Part shown: piece by piece, positions 8,271-16,005 of the stretch
Position numbering within the stretch: position 1 is the first letter of the stretch
How the letters are laid out: the number at the start of each line of letters is the position of its first letter
NCBI GenBank assembly: GCA_012512505.1
Contig: JAAZEB010000351.1
Location: 1-37,006 of the forward strand
Origin: Armatimonadota bacterium
GTDB taxonomy: Bacteria; Armatimonadota; JAAZEB01
Reading direction: 5' to 3'
DNA: 37,006 nt
Made by a program: the position numbers and the translations under genes
The notes under the pieces: generated by a model
The model's database searches: none
What the model was told of the DNA's origin: nothing
The model's input: the letters and a program-made list of their open reading frames with translations, nothing else

Positions 8271-8548
8271 GGCACGGATCCACCGGCAAAAGCCTAGGAC
8301 TCGGGGGTGCGTTCCGGCTACGGCGGCCGTAGTGCGGGTCGCTGATTGGTCACACCTAGCCATAGCCGGTCTCTGCGCTTCCGGCAGCGGCGGGTGCCTG
8401 GCGGCGGCGGTTGGGGATCCGGCGCGGTGCCGCGGGGTGCCTTTGGCAGGAGGCATCGCCCCGGAGGCTGTAGAACGAGAGCCTGGCAGGCGCGCCGGCT
8501 GTCTGATCGTAGCCCGGGCGCTGCCGGCCTTGGGGAAAGGACAAGAGG
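8271..8548. other. Divergent intergenic region upstream of the TIM-barrel gene
   Basis: Together with the recG leader this forms a 337-bp gene-free stretch. Apart from the recG promoter I see one small perfect hairpin (CTACGG-CGG-CCGTAG, around 8323-8337). There are also GC-rich sequences with several GGTGCC/GGCACC-type fragments. No convincing plus-strand promoter for the gene at 8549 was found. Confidence 0.5.
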
Positions 8549-9367
8549 ATGTTCCAGCCAAAGCTGGGGGTCTCGCTGCACACGGTGGGCAAGGCGCCGA
8601 CCGAGGCGCTGCTGCAGGCGCTCGCGGAGTCGCGGGTGAGCACGCTTGAGCTGTTCCCTACCCTGTTTGAGGGGGAGGACGCGGCGAACGCGAAAGCGGC
8701 GCTGCAGGCGGTGTTGCGCCGCCATGAGATTCGGGTGGCGACGATCCATGCGCCGTTCGGGGGGCACTACGATCCCTCCCTCCTGGAGGAGGGGGCGCGC
8801 CGGGAGGCCGTGGCGGCACTGGCGCCGGCGTTTGCGCTGGCGGCGGAGTTCGACGCGCCGATGGTGGTGCTGCACGCCAGCGCCGAGCCGATCACCCCGG
8901 AGGAGCGCCCGCGGCGCCTGGCGCAGGCGCGCGCCTCTCTGGCTGAGATCGGCCGCTGGTGCCAGGAGTCTGGCCGACGGGTCGCGGTGGAGCTGCTGCC
9001 GCGCTCCTGTCTGGGAAACACGGTGGACGAACTCCTGGCGCTGCTGGAAGGCCTCCCCGAGGAGACGTTCGGGGTGTGCCTCGACACCAACCACGGCATG
9101 GCGCAGTATGCCCGCCTGGCCGACGACATCCGCCGCCTGGGGCCGCGACTGATCACCACCCACCTCTCCGACTACGACGGCGTGGATGAGAAGCACTGGC
9201 TGCCGGGCCGGGGCGTGGTGGACTGGCGGGCGGTGATGGCGGCGCTGCAGGAGATCGGGTACACCGGGCCGATGAACTACGAGTCGCTGCTCGACGGCGA
9301 GGCGCCGTCGGAGCGTCTCCGTTCCCTGGAGAGCAATTTCGCCTGGCTGTGCAGCCTCCTGCCGTAG
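8549..9367 (+). CDS. Sugar phosphate isomerase/epimerase-like TIM-barrel protein
   Basis: A 272-residue protein of the xylose isomerase-like / AP-endonuclease 2 TIM-barrel superfamily, cytoplasmic by lack of a signal peptide. Probable metal-binding positions, spaced as in the superfamily, are the Glu of VAVELLPR, the Asp and His of CLDTNHGMA, the His of ITTHLSDYDG and the Glu of MNYESLL. HLPLPGRG-type loop chemistry is represented by KHWLPGRGVVDW. Relatives isomerise or epimerise sugars or act on inositol derivatives; the substrate cannot be read from sequence. Start ATG 8549 has AAAGGACAAGAGG directly upstream. It is followed by a repeat array, not by a co-transcribed gene. Confidence 0.88.
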   Translation: MFQPKLGVSLHTVGKAPTEALLQALAESRVSTLELFPTLFEGEDAANAKAALQAVLRRHEIRVATIHAPFGGHYDPSLLEEGARREAVAALAPAFALAAEFDAPMVVLHASAEPITPEERPRRLAQARASLAEIGRWCQESGRRVAVELLPRSCLGNTVDELLALLEGLPEETFGVCLDTNHGMAQYARLADDIRRLGPRLITTHLSDYDGVDEKHWLPGRGVVDWRAVMAALQEIGYTGPMNYESLLDGEAPSERLRSLESNFAWLCSLLP

Positions 9368-9386
9368 GGGGCACCTCCTACGCGAC

Positions 9387-9668
9387 GCGGCTTCTCAGAC
9401 CGCTGAAGCCCGATTGCTCGGGCACTCCGGCCAGTTGCCTGGGAGAGTAGCGGAGTGCCGCAGCCATGCGGCTTCCTAACAGTGTGAAGCCCGATTGCTC
9501 GGGCACTCCGGCTAGTTGCCTGGGAGAGTACCGGAGTGCCGCAGCGATGCGGCTTCCTAACAGTGTGAAGCCCGATTGCTCGGGCACTCCGGCCATCCCT
9601 CCTGGAGGAGTAACATTTCCCCGGCGTCGGACGCCTCCTACGCCGGCCGGCGAGACGCCGGCGATCCG
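9387..9668 (+). repeat. 81-bp tandem REP-like repeats plus composite tail
   Basis: Two complete 81-bp units (9387-9467, 9468-9548) are followed by a third that diverges after about 45 bp into an extra tail (to 9668). Each unit contains three hairpins: CCCGA-TTGC-TCGGG, GGCACTCCGG paired with CCGGAGTGCC across 19 nt, and GCCGCA-N4-TGCGGC at the unit junction. The tail carries GCGTCGGACGCCTCCTACG and GCCGGCGAGACGCCGGCGA-type hairpins. Because 81 is a multiple of three, spurious open frames run through the array. Copies of the unit recur at about 19.4 kb and 29.8 kb. Confidence 0.9.
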
Positions 9669-9750
9669 GCCCATCGGCGTCGGAGACTCCTCCTACGCCT
9701 GGCGAATGGACACCGGGGGCTGCTCCGCGAGGGTGAGGGGAGGACGGACT
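9669..9750 (+). other. Leader before the propeller gene, with a GTCGGAGAC motif
   Basis: After the repeats, 9677-9699 carries GGCGTCGGAGACTCCTCCTACG, a short motif that recurs near 12.6 kb (inverted) and 29.7 kb. The ribosome site GGGGAGG of the next gene is at 9737-9743. No promoter with both boxes was recognised. Confidence 0.45.
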
Positions 9751-11637
9751 ATGGATCGCCGGTTGCTCGTGCTCGCGGCGCTGCTGGCGGCGGCGCCGGC
9801 CGGGGCCGCCAACCTGCTGCCGAACCCGGGCCTGGAGGGTCGCAACCCCCAAACCGGATTGCCCGAGGGGTGGACCCTCGTGGCCGGCCAGGGGGTGCAA
9901 ATCTGCACAGAGCGGCCGCGCCAGGGTCGGCAGTGCGTCCGCTTCCACGACGAGAGCCCCGAGGAGGGGATCTCGCTCGAGTCGCGGCGGCTGCCATGCG
10001 ACCCAGGGTGGCGCTACACGGCCTCGGCCTGGGTGCGCACCCCGGACCGCTGCCAGCCGGGCCTCTACCTGCAGTTCCACGATGAGAGCGGCAGGCGCAT
10101 CGCTGAGCAGCACGTGCGGGCGGAGGGCCCCTGCCCGAAGTGGACGCGCCTGCAGGTGAGTTTCCCCACGCCCGCGGATGCGACGGCGGTTTCCGTGCTC
10201 CTCTACGCTTACATCGGTGACGTGGGCCGCTTCGACTGCGACGACGTGGCGCTGGTGGCGCGCAAGGCGCCGGGCGCCGGGAGGAAGCCGATGGTGGTGG
10301 CAAGCGCCGCAAAGGGAGAGAAGAAGACGCCGGTGACGATCGACGACCGGCTACAGCTCTTCGTCGACCGCTACCTGATCGACGCGCTGGCCGGCGCGGA
10401 GCTGCGCCTGCACTCGCCACAGCCCCGCGAGGTGGCGATCCCGTTCGACCGGCCTTGGGAAGGGCCGGTCAGCTTCTATGTGACGGTGCGCGTCGATGGC
10501 GACACCTACCGGGCCTACTACCGCGGTCAGCCAGGCGTGGGGCACCCGGAGGTCACCTGCTACGCCGAGAGCAAGGACGGCATCGTCTGGACGAAGCCGG
10601 CGTTGGGCCTCTACGAGTTCCAGGGCTCCACCGAGAACAACATCCTCTGGATGGGGGAGGGCACCCACAACTTCACCCCCTTCCTCGACCAAAACCCGGC
10701 CGCGCGCCCGGAGGAGCGTTACAAGGCGCTGGCCGGCGGGCCGCTGATCGCGCTCTGCTCGCCGGATGGGATCCACTGGCGGAAGCTGCGCGACGAGCCG
10801 GTGATCACCCAGGGCGCCTTCGACTCGCAGAACCTCGCCTTCTGGGATAGCGCCCGCGGCCGCTACGCCGCCTACTTCCGTGGCTTCCGCGACGACGTGC
10901 GCGCCGTGCTCACCGCCACCTCGACCGATTTCCTCAACTGGACGGAGCCGGAGTGGATCGACCTGGGCGATAGCCGGCCGGAGCACTTCTACACCAACGC
11001 CACCACCCCCTACTTCCGGGCGCCGGAGATCCTCCTCTGCTTCCCCAAACGCTTTGTGCCCGAGCGCACCTGGAACCCCGAGCACGGGCATCCGGGGCTC
11101 TCCGACGGCCTCTTCCTCACCAGCCGCGACGGGCGCCGTTTCGACCGCACCTTCCTCGAGGCGTTCATCCGGCCCGGGCCCGACCCGGAGAACTGGACCG
11201 AACGCAACATCGGCATCGCCTATGGGGTGGTGCCCACGGGGCCGGGCGAGATCTCGCTCTACTGGGTGGAGCATTACCGTCATCCCACCTGCCGGCTGCG
11301 GCGGGGCGTGCTGCGCACCGACGGCTTTGTCTCCCTCCACGCCGGCTACGCCGGAGGGGAAGCGCTGACGCGGCCGCTCCTTTTTGCCGGCAAGGAGTTG
11401 GTGCTCAACTTCGCCACCTCCGCGGCGGGCAGCGTGCGGGTGGAGCTTCAGGACGAGAAGGGGAAGCCGCTCCCTGGCTTCTCGCTGGCGGAGTGCCCGG
11501 CGATCTACGGCGATGAGCTGGAGCGGGTGGTGCGCTGGCGCGATGGCGCCGACGTGAGTTCCCTGGCTGGCCGGCGCGTGCGCCTGCGCTTCCGCCTCCA
11601 GGACGCGGATCTCTACTCGTTCCGTTTCCGTGGCTGA
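9751..11637 (+). CDS. Secreted protein: carbohydrate-binding-like domain plus five-bladed-propeller glycosidase-like domain
   Basis: A 628-residue exported protein. A signal peptide is clear (MDRRLLVLAALLAAAPAGAA). Residues about 20-170 look like a jelly-roll carbohydrate-binding module: ANLLPNPGLEGRNPQTGLPE at the start and RFDCDDVALVARK at the end, as in CBM4/9-type domains. After a short basic linker, residues about 195-620 (LFVDRYLID..., FDRPWEGPVSFYVTV, YRAYYRG) resemble the furanosidase-type beta-propeller proteins common in Planctomycetes and Verrucomicrobia. These are related to GH43/GH32 folds but often lack assigned activity. Start ATG 9751 has GGGGAGG 7 nt upstream; a longer frame reaching into the repeats to 9466 is rejected. 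The likely role is glycan breakdown outside the cytoplasm; the substrate is unknown. Confidence 0.85.
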   Translation: MDRRLLVLAALLAAAPAGAANLLPNPGLEGRNPQTGLPEGWTLVAGQGVQICTERPRQGRQCVRFHDESPEEGISLESRRLPCDPGWRYTASAWVRTPDRCQPGLYLQFHDESGRRIAEQHVRAEGPCPKWTRLQVSFPTPADATAVSVLLYAYIGDVGRFDCDDVALVARKAPGAGRKPMVVASAAKGEKKTPVTIDDRLQLFVDRYLIDALAGAELRLHSPQPREVAIPFDRPWEGPVSFYVTVRVDGDTYRAYYRGQPGVGHPEVTCYAESKDGIVWTKPALGLYEFQGSTENNILWMGEGTHNFTPFLDQNPAARPEERYKALAGGPLIALCSPDGIHWRKLRDEPVITQGAFDSQNLAFWDSARGRYAAYFRGFRDDVRAVLTATSTDFLNWTEPEWIDLGDSRPEHFYTNATTPYFRAPEILLCFPKRFVPERTWNPEHGHPGLSDGLFLTSRDGRRFDRTFLEAFIRPGPDPENWTERNIGIAYGVVPTGPGEISLYWVEHYRHPTCRLRRGVLRTDGFVSLHAGYAGGEALTRPLLFAGKELVLNFATSAAGSVRVELQDEKGKPLPGFSLAECPAIYGDELERVVRWRDGADVSSLAGRRVRLRFRLQDADLYSFRFRG

Positions 11638-11676
11638 GTGGGGTGGCCGACGCGGCGGCACTGCGCGGCGCCAGCA

Positions 11677-11717
11677 CGCCGGGCATCCCTCGCTCTTTGG
11701 GGGAGGGGTGCCCGGCG
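11677..11717. terminator. Convergent hairpin between propeller and LOG genes
   Basis: A 14-bp stem with a single G-T type mismatch pairs 11677-11690 with 11704-11717 around a 13-nt loop. It lies exactly in the 81-bp gap between two convergent genes and could terminate transcription in both directions, although no strong U-run follows on either strand. Confidence 0.65.
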
Positions 11718-11718
11718 G

Positions 11719-12522
11719 TCACACGTTGGGGAAGCGGTCCTTGCGCAGCGGCTTGATCAGCTTGTGGCCGGCATCGACGCCGAGGCGTTCCTTGCGTTGC
11801 TGCAGGGCGTGAATGCCCTCCATCACGAAGCGGGCGGCCTCCTCCTCGTCGTCGGTCACGCGCAGGAGGTCCAGGTCTCCGGGGCTGATGCACCCCTCGG
11901 CTTCCAGCATGGTGGTGCGCATCCAGTCGAGGAGGCCACCCCAGTAGTCGCGGCCGAAGAGGACGATCGGGAAGCTGCGCACCTTGCGGCACTGCACCAG
12001 GGTGGCCGCCTCGAAGAGCTCGTCCATGGTGCCGAAGCCACCGGGGAAAATCACGAACGCGGTGGCGTACTTCATGAAGACCATCTTGCGGCAGAAGAAG
12101 TAGTGGAACTGCAGGGCGAGATCCTGATAGGCGTTCCCCTCCTGCTCGAACGGCAGCTCGATGTTGCAGCCGACTGAAAGTCCGCCGCCCTCCTGTGCCC
12201 CGCGGTTGGCCGCCTCCATGATGCCCGGCCCGCCGCCGGAAATGATTGCCAGCCCCTGCCGCGCCAGGATCTCCGCCGTGATCTCGGCGGCGCGGTAGTA
12301 GCGGTGGTCGCGCTTAAGACGGGCCGATCCAAAGATGCAGGCGGCAACTCCCACCTTCGACATCGTCTCGAACGCCTGGACGAACTCGCTCATGATGCGG
12401 AAAACGCGCCAGGTATCCGTGGTCGTGAAGTCGGCCGCCTGCAGCGCCGACTCCAGGAGAATATAGTCGTCGGTCAAATGGCCGTTGCTGTTGCCATTGC
12501 CACTGCTGCTACCGGTTGTCAT
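11719..12522 (-). CDS. LOG family (TIGR00730-type) nucleotide phosphoribohydrolase-like protein
   Basis: A 267-residue Rossmann-fold protein. Diagnostic motifs are IISGGGPGIMEAANRGA and PGGFGTMDELFEA, the PGGxGTxxE signature of LOG/YgdH-type enzymes, which release free base from nucleoside 5'-monophosphates. The N-terminus is a low-complexity Ser/Gly/Asn tract (residues 2-15). A predicted helical stretch, TWRVFRIMSEFVQAFETM, then precedes the fold. Start ATG 12522 is preceded by GGCAGGA. A much longer in-frame extension to 13386 is non-coding in character and overlaps the next gene. It sits 332 bp downstream of the GTPase cassette on the same strand. Members called lysine decarboxylases are misnamed. 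Confidence 0.92.
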   Translation of the reverse strand: MTTGSSSGNGNSNGHLTDDYILLESALQAADFTTTDTWRVFRIMSEFVQAFETMSKVGVAACIFGSARLKRDHRYYRAAEITAEILARQGLAIISGGGPGIMEAANRGAQEGGGLSVGCNIELPFEQEGNAYQDLALQFHYFFCRKMVFMKYATAFVIFPGGFGTMDELFEAATLVQCRKVRSFPIVLFGRDYWGGLLDWMRTTMLEAEGCISPGDLDLLRVTDDEEEAARFVMEGIHALQQRKERLGVDAGHKLIKPLRKDRFPNV

Positions 12523-12854
12523 GCGGTACGATCCTGCCTTCCATTGGTGTGTCGTGGTGCCGACGCCTGCGGCACCGGGGGTGGCGGGCGCAGGAGGGGT
12601 CTCCGACCTGTCGTATACCCATAGGCGCCGGGGAGCGGCGGTCGGCGCGGGCCGGCAACCGAACCGGTTGCGCCTGCCCCCGACTCCCCCGGCTGGGCGG
12701 CGGGAGGCTCCGGGGGCGCTCCGCGGGCGCGGTGTTGTGATTATCGGCACCGCCGCGGGGTTTCTCAAGGGTGCCACGGCGTGCGCTGCCAACCCTCGTA
12801 GGAGCAAAGACTCTCGGCTGCGGCCGCCGGTTCCGCCCTCCACCGCGGGCATTC
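12523..12854. other. 332-bp gap upstream of the LOG gene
   Basis: No gene is seen. It contains a perfect 7-bp hairpin (12556-12562/12570-12576, GGTGCCG/CGGCACC). A second one lies at 12655-12661/12665-12671 (GCAACCG/CGGTTGC). There is also an inverted copy of the GTCGGAGACCCCTCCT motif at about 12588-12606. No clear promoter was recognised. Confidence 0.5.
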
Positions 12855-14651
12855 CTACCGTGACTGTTCGCGGAGCGGGTCTAGCGGCGCCGGGGTAGTC
12901 TGATCGGCTGGCGTCGCGGCCGGTAGTGGTGCCGAGGGCGACGCCTCGGCCATCAACTCGCGCACCCAGGCCGCTGCCTCCTCCGCGGAGAGCTGCCCCG
13001 CCGCGTAACGCGCGCACAGCGCGTCCAGATCCATCCGCCAGACCCGGTGCCGCCGGCCGGCCAGGCGCGCGCGCGTGGCCGGAAGCATCTCCAGGCCCGG
13101 GGCGTTGCCACAGCAGAGCAGGGTGATGGCTGCCTCGCCAATGGCGTCCGCCATATTGGCCGTCCAGCGGTCTGCCTCCGCCGCCGGCAGACCAGCGGGC
13201 AGCACCAGCCATACCTGCGCGGCCCGGCGCAACGCCGCCCGGCACAAATCCTCCGGCGCCGCCCCTGGCGTGCCCACCAGGTGAAGCAGCCGCAGCCGCC
13301 GCGGCCCTGGCACCGCCGCCCCGAGTTCCACCCGGTAAGTGCTCGACTGGCCGGGTGTCGCCGCCGGTTGGTGCAGCCGCTGCCACAGATCGTAGGCCAG
13401 GTCATCCAGCACCGTGCCGCCCTGGCTAGGGTCGGCAAGCTGCGCGTGCGCGGCAAGGTGACCGAAGAGAGCGTACAAGCGGCCCGACTCCGCTGGCCTC
13501 GGGCTGGCGACCGCCACCTCGGCCGGCGCCACGGCCCGCCGGCTCGCTTGCAAGTAACGGAACCAGGCTGGCACCCCCCGCAGTACCGCTCGCAGTGGCA
13601 CCCCGCCCGTCGCGGATGGCACGAACAGACACGGCAGGATACAGAGGCTGAAGAAAGCCCATGTCAGGAGCATCTGGAGGGGTTGGGTGTCCTCCCTCCA
13701 GGTACTGGCAAGCCACATACTCCAGGCCGGCAGTATTGCCCAGGCGCGCGATATGTCGGGCCCCGACAGGTGCGACTGATGCCGCCGTGCCTCCCCGGTA
13801 GCCCAGAACTGCCGGCGCAGGGGGCCCTGCCGCAGGGTGATCAAGACTGCACGAGCAACCCGCGCCTCGATCCACTGGTGCCGGAGGCGCGACTGGCCCG
13901 ACGCGGCGGGGCCGCCACTTCCCGCCTGGGCACGCCGGCGGAGGCTGCCGCATACCTCTTGCACCCGGCGCCGCACCGCCGCGCCCAGGCCGGGCACTGC
14001 CTCCAGCCTTGCCGCCAGTTCATCGACGGTCTCTGCCACCACTGCCAGGTGCTCGGTCTCAGAGCGCCAGGCGCGTTTCAGGATGCTCTGGATGCTTGCG
14101 GCCTCGGCCCCCTCGGAGAACGCCTCGAACTTGTGCCGCTCGTGCCGGTAGGTATAGACCACCTCCTCGTAGCTCACTAGGTCCTCGGGGATGACGCGCT
14201 CGCCACAGTAGCAGGGCACCTCTCCCCTGCCGCCACAACCACTGCAGGGGAGGGATCCCTGCGGGGAGCGGCCGGTGCCGCCGCAACCGCCGCAGCGCCG
14301 CCGGCCAGCGCCGTGGCAGAGCTCGCATTGGCCAACCACGCGCGTTTCCCGCAGCGGGAACGCCTCCTCGCCATCGACGAAACTGCCCTCCGGCGGCGGA
14401 TGGGGATCGGGGGCATCGTACCAGCGGATGCGCCAGGCGGCCCCTCCTATGGCGTGCCGCCACCGGCGCTGGACCGTCTCCATCTGCAGGTCGGCCCGGA
14501 TGTGGACGCCAACCAGCCGCTCGGTGGCGCAGATGCTCAGGTCATCCACCGCTGCTGGCCCGCCAATCAGCCAGCAGCGCCACGAGCGCCGGTAGCCCTC
14601 CAAGTAGTGCAGGAGCGCCAACACCGGGTCGATGCTCCCAGGCGTGCCCAC
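12855..14651 (-). CDS. DnaJ-type zinc-finger membrane protein of the GTPase cassette (novel architecture)
   Basis: A 598-residue protein not assigned to a named family. Residues 1-105 form an unrecognised N-terminal domain. Residues 109-149 are a DnaJ-like cysteine-rich zinc finger (CELCHGAG, CGGCGGTG, CSGCGGRG, then CYCG) but no J-domain is present. A charged helical region follows (about 160-290). One strong hydrophobic segment (about 327-348, LTWAFFSLCILPCLFV) and a weaker one before it suggest membrane anchoring. The C-terminal third has a beta-alpha pattern LRLLHLVGTPG...AAQVWLVLPAG. This looks like the Walker B and following strand of a GTPase fold lacking a P-loop; that is an inference. 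GTG 14651 is chosen because AAGGAG lies 5 nt upstream. Upstream is a repeat array, then the GAP1-like and GTPase genes on the same strand. Confidence 0.75.
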   Translation of the reverse strand: MGTPGSIDPVLALLHYLEGYRRSWRCWLIGGPAAVDDLSICATERLVGVHIRADLQMETVQRRWRHAIGGAAWRIRWYDAPDPHPPPEGSFVDGEEAFPLRETRVVGQCELCHGAGRRRCGGCGGTGRSPQGSLPCSGCGGRGEVPCYCGERVIPEDLVSYEEVVYTYRHERHKFEAFSEGAEAASIQSILKRAWRSETEHLAVVAETVDELAARLEAVPGLGAAVRRRVQEVCGSLRRRAQAGSGGPAASGQSRLRHQWIEARVARAVLITLRQGPLRRQFWATGEARRHQSHLSGPDISRAWAILPAWSMWLASTWREDTQPLQMLLTWAFFSLCILPCLFVPSATGGVPLRAVLRGVPAWFRYLQASRRAVAPAEVAVASPRPAESGRLYALFGHLAAHAQLADPSQGGTVLDDLAYDLWQRLHQPAATPGQSSTYRVELGAAVPGPRRLRLLHLVGTPGAAPEDLCRAALRRAAQVWLVLPAGLPAAEADRWTANMADAIGEAAITLLCCGNAPGLEMLPATRARLAGRRHRVWRMDLDALCARYAAGQLSAEEAAAWVRELMAEASPSAPLPAATPADQTTPAPLDPLREQSR

Positions 14652-15009
14652 CGGCTCTCCTTCCCCTCGCAGGCCCCCCAATGCAGGGGGGTGTTGGCCC
14701 CCCCCTTCCCCCCCAATACTGGGGGGGCTCCACTCGCCGCAGAATCAGTTCCCCCGAAATCGGGGGGATAGGGGGCTCTCCATCTCGCCCCCCCTTCCCC
14801 CCCAATACTGGGGGGGGCTCCACGCACTGCAGAATCAGTTCCCCCCGAAATCGGGGGATAGGGGGGCCCTCCATCTCGCCCCCCAGCCTGGGGGGCACCC
14901 ACTCGCTGCAGAACCGGTTCCCCCCGGTTTCGGGGGGCTAGGGGGGCCAACCACTGTTCCCCCCGAAATCGGGGGGCTAGGGGGGCTATCTCTTTGCCCT
15001 CCCGCCGCC
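14652..15009. repeat. G-tract palindromic repeat array (89-bp unit) inside the cassette
   Basis: Between about 14671 and 14990 lie at least eight C6-8/G6-8 palindromes. Some have the loop AATACT (14708-14727, 14797-14817) and others the core CCCCCCGAAATCGGGGGG (14751, 14841, 14959 and a variant at 14920). Two units starting at 14708 and 14797 are near-identical with an 89-bp period; a third is degenerate. Each unit also carries a CTGCAGAATCAGTT-type spacer. Runs of five to eight G on both strands could form strong hairpins or G-quadruplexes. It fills the whole gap between two genes of one cassette. Confidence 0.9.
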
Positions 15010-16005
15010 TCAGCGTGAGGTCGCTTTCTTCACCAACTCCTGAACGCGCTGCTGCAGTTCTGGCGGCTGCTGTTGCTTGGACGCGCGCAGCAAGGCCCGG
15101 GTGCGCCCGTGCCAGAGCGCCTCCAGGCACTCCAGCACCAGCCGGTGCGTTTCCGGGAAGGAGCAGCCCGGCCAGGGAGGGGCTTCCAGCAGCTCGGCGA
15201 GCGCGGTGGCAAACGCTTCGGGTCCAACGCGCCCCTCGCGCCTCTCCGGCGCCATCCGGGTGGCGGGATTGATCACCAGGCGGTCCCCCGGGCCGGGCCG
15301 GCCGCGGAGCCGGGCCAGGAGACCGCGCCGCCCGGCAGCCGGTGGCGCGGGCAAGAAGACGATCTCCTCGCGTCCCACCGCGTCGGCCGTGGTGCAGGCG
15401 GTGCAGGCGCGCGTTTGCCCGAGGCAGCCCGGCGGCAGCAGGGCGTAGATCAGGGTGAGGAGTTGGCGGGCTTCCGGGGTATCGGTGCTGAGGATGCAGA
15501 TATCGCCGCCAAGTGCGCACCCGTGCGCCAGCCGCGCCACGAACGGCACGCCGAAACGGGCCACGACCGACTGCCAGCGGTCGCGCGAAGCGAGGATCCC
15601 CTCCCGGGCAATCGCCTCCGCCAGGGATGCCGCCGCTGCCTGGGCGCTGGCGCGCTCGCCCTCCAGGCGGGCCAGGGCAACGCCGACGGCCGCTACCTCC
15701 CGGCCCCAGCCGTTCTCCGGACACGGGCGGAGCAGCGCGACCCGCGCCGAGAGCACCGGTCGCCCCCACTCGTCCACGGCGCCGCCGTCGAAGACGTGGG
15801 AGATGCCAACACAGTCGCCAGCGGGGAAGAGCTTCAGCGCGCGGTAGACGGCGCCGGCGCGGAGGTCCAGCGGCAGGCTGCGCGGGAACGCCTCCGTGGT
15901 GACGGCAAGCGTCTCCGCTGCCGAGAGGGGAGACTCGCTGGCCGGCTTCGCCTGGAAGTCCAGGCACACCAGGCGCACGCCCGGATCCTCGTGACTGGCG
16001 GCCAT
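15010..16005 (-). CDS. GAP1-like (GTPase-associated protein) component
   Basis: A 331-residue soluble protein without a signal peptide. I do not recognise it with certainty. The N-terminal pattern (RAGAVYRALKLF, ISHVFDGGAVDEWGRPVLSARVALL) resembles the N-terminal domains of GTPase-associated protein 1. So does the mid-protein pattern (LTLIYALLPPGCLGQTRACT...VGREEIVFLPA). GAP1 was described as a partner of double-GTPase conflict systems by Aravind and colleagues. The C-terminus is a Gln/Lys-rich helical tail. The ATG at 16005 overlaps the GTPase stop by one base (TGATG) and has GGAGGAA upstream, so translation is coupled. A longer frame to 16131 is rejected because it would overlap the GTPase gene. 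Function: probable regulator or adaptor of the GTPase, by context. Confidence 0.72.
   Translation of the reverse strand: MAASHEDPGVRLVCLDFQAKPASESPLSAAETLAVTTEAFPRSLPLDLRAGAVYRALKLFPAGDCVGISHVFDGGAVDEWGRPVLSARVALLRPCPENGWGREVAAVGVALARLEGERASAQAAAASLAEAIAREGILASRDRWQSVVARFGVPFVARLAHGCALGGDICILSTDTPEARQLLTLIYALLPPGCLGQTRACTACTTADAVGREEIVFLPAPPAAGRRGLLARLRGRPGPGDRLVINPATRMAPERREGRVGPEAFATALAELLEAPPWPGCSFPETHRLVLECLEALWHGRTRALLRASKQQQPPELQQRVQELVKKATSR

Noticed and set aside
6607-8649. 680-residue open frame on the plus strand opposite recG
   Set aside because: It is antisense to a gene with complete helicase motifs, its product is Arg/Gly/His/Gln-rich without motifs, and it is a by-product of high GC.
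9387-9668. CRISPR array
   Set aside because: The repeats are directly adjacent 81-bp units without unique spacers, and no cas genes are nearby.
9277-10113. Minus-strand frames with repeated SARAIGLHTVRKPH- or AGVPEQSGF-type peptides
   Set aside because: They are translations of the 81-bp DNA repeat, which keeps frame because 81 is divisible by three; no ribosome site or conserved protein.
11719-13386. 555-residue version of the LOG protein
   Set aside because: The extra N-terminal 288 residues run through non-coding DNA and into the neighbouring gene in another frame; the ATG at 12522 gives the family length and has a ribosome site.
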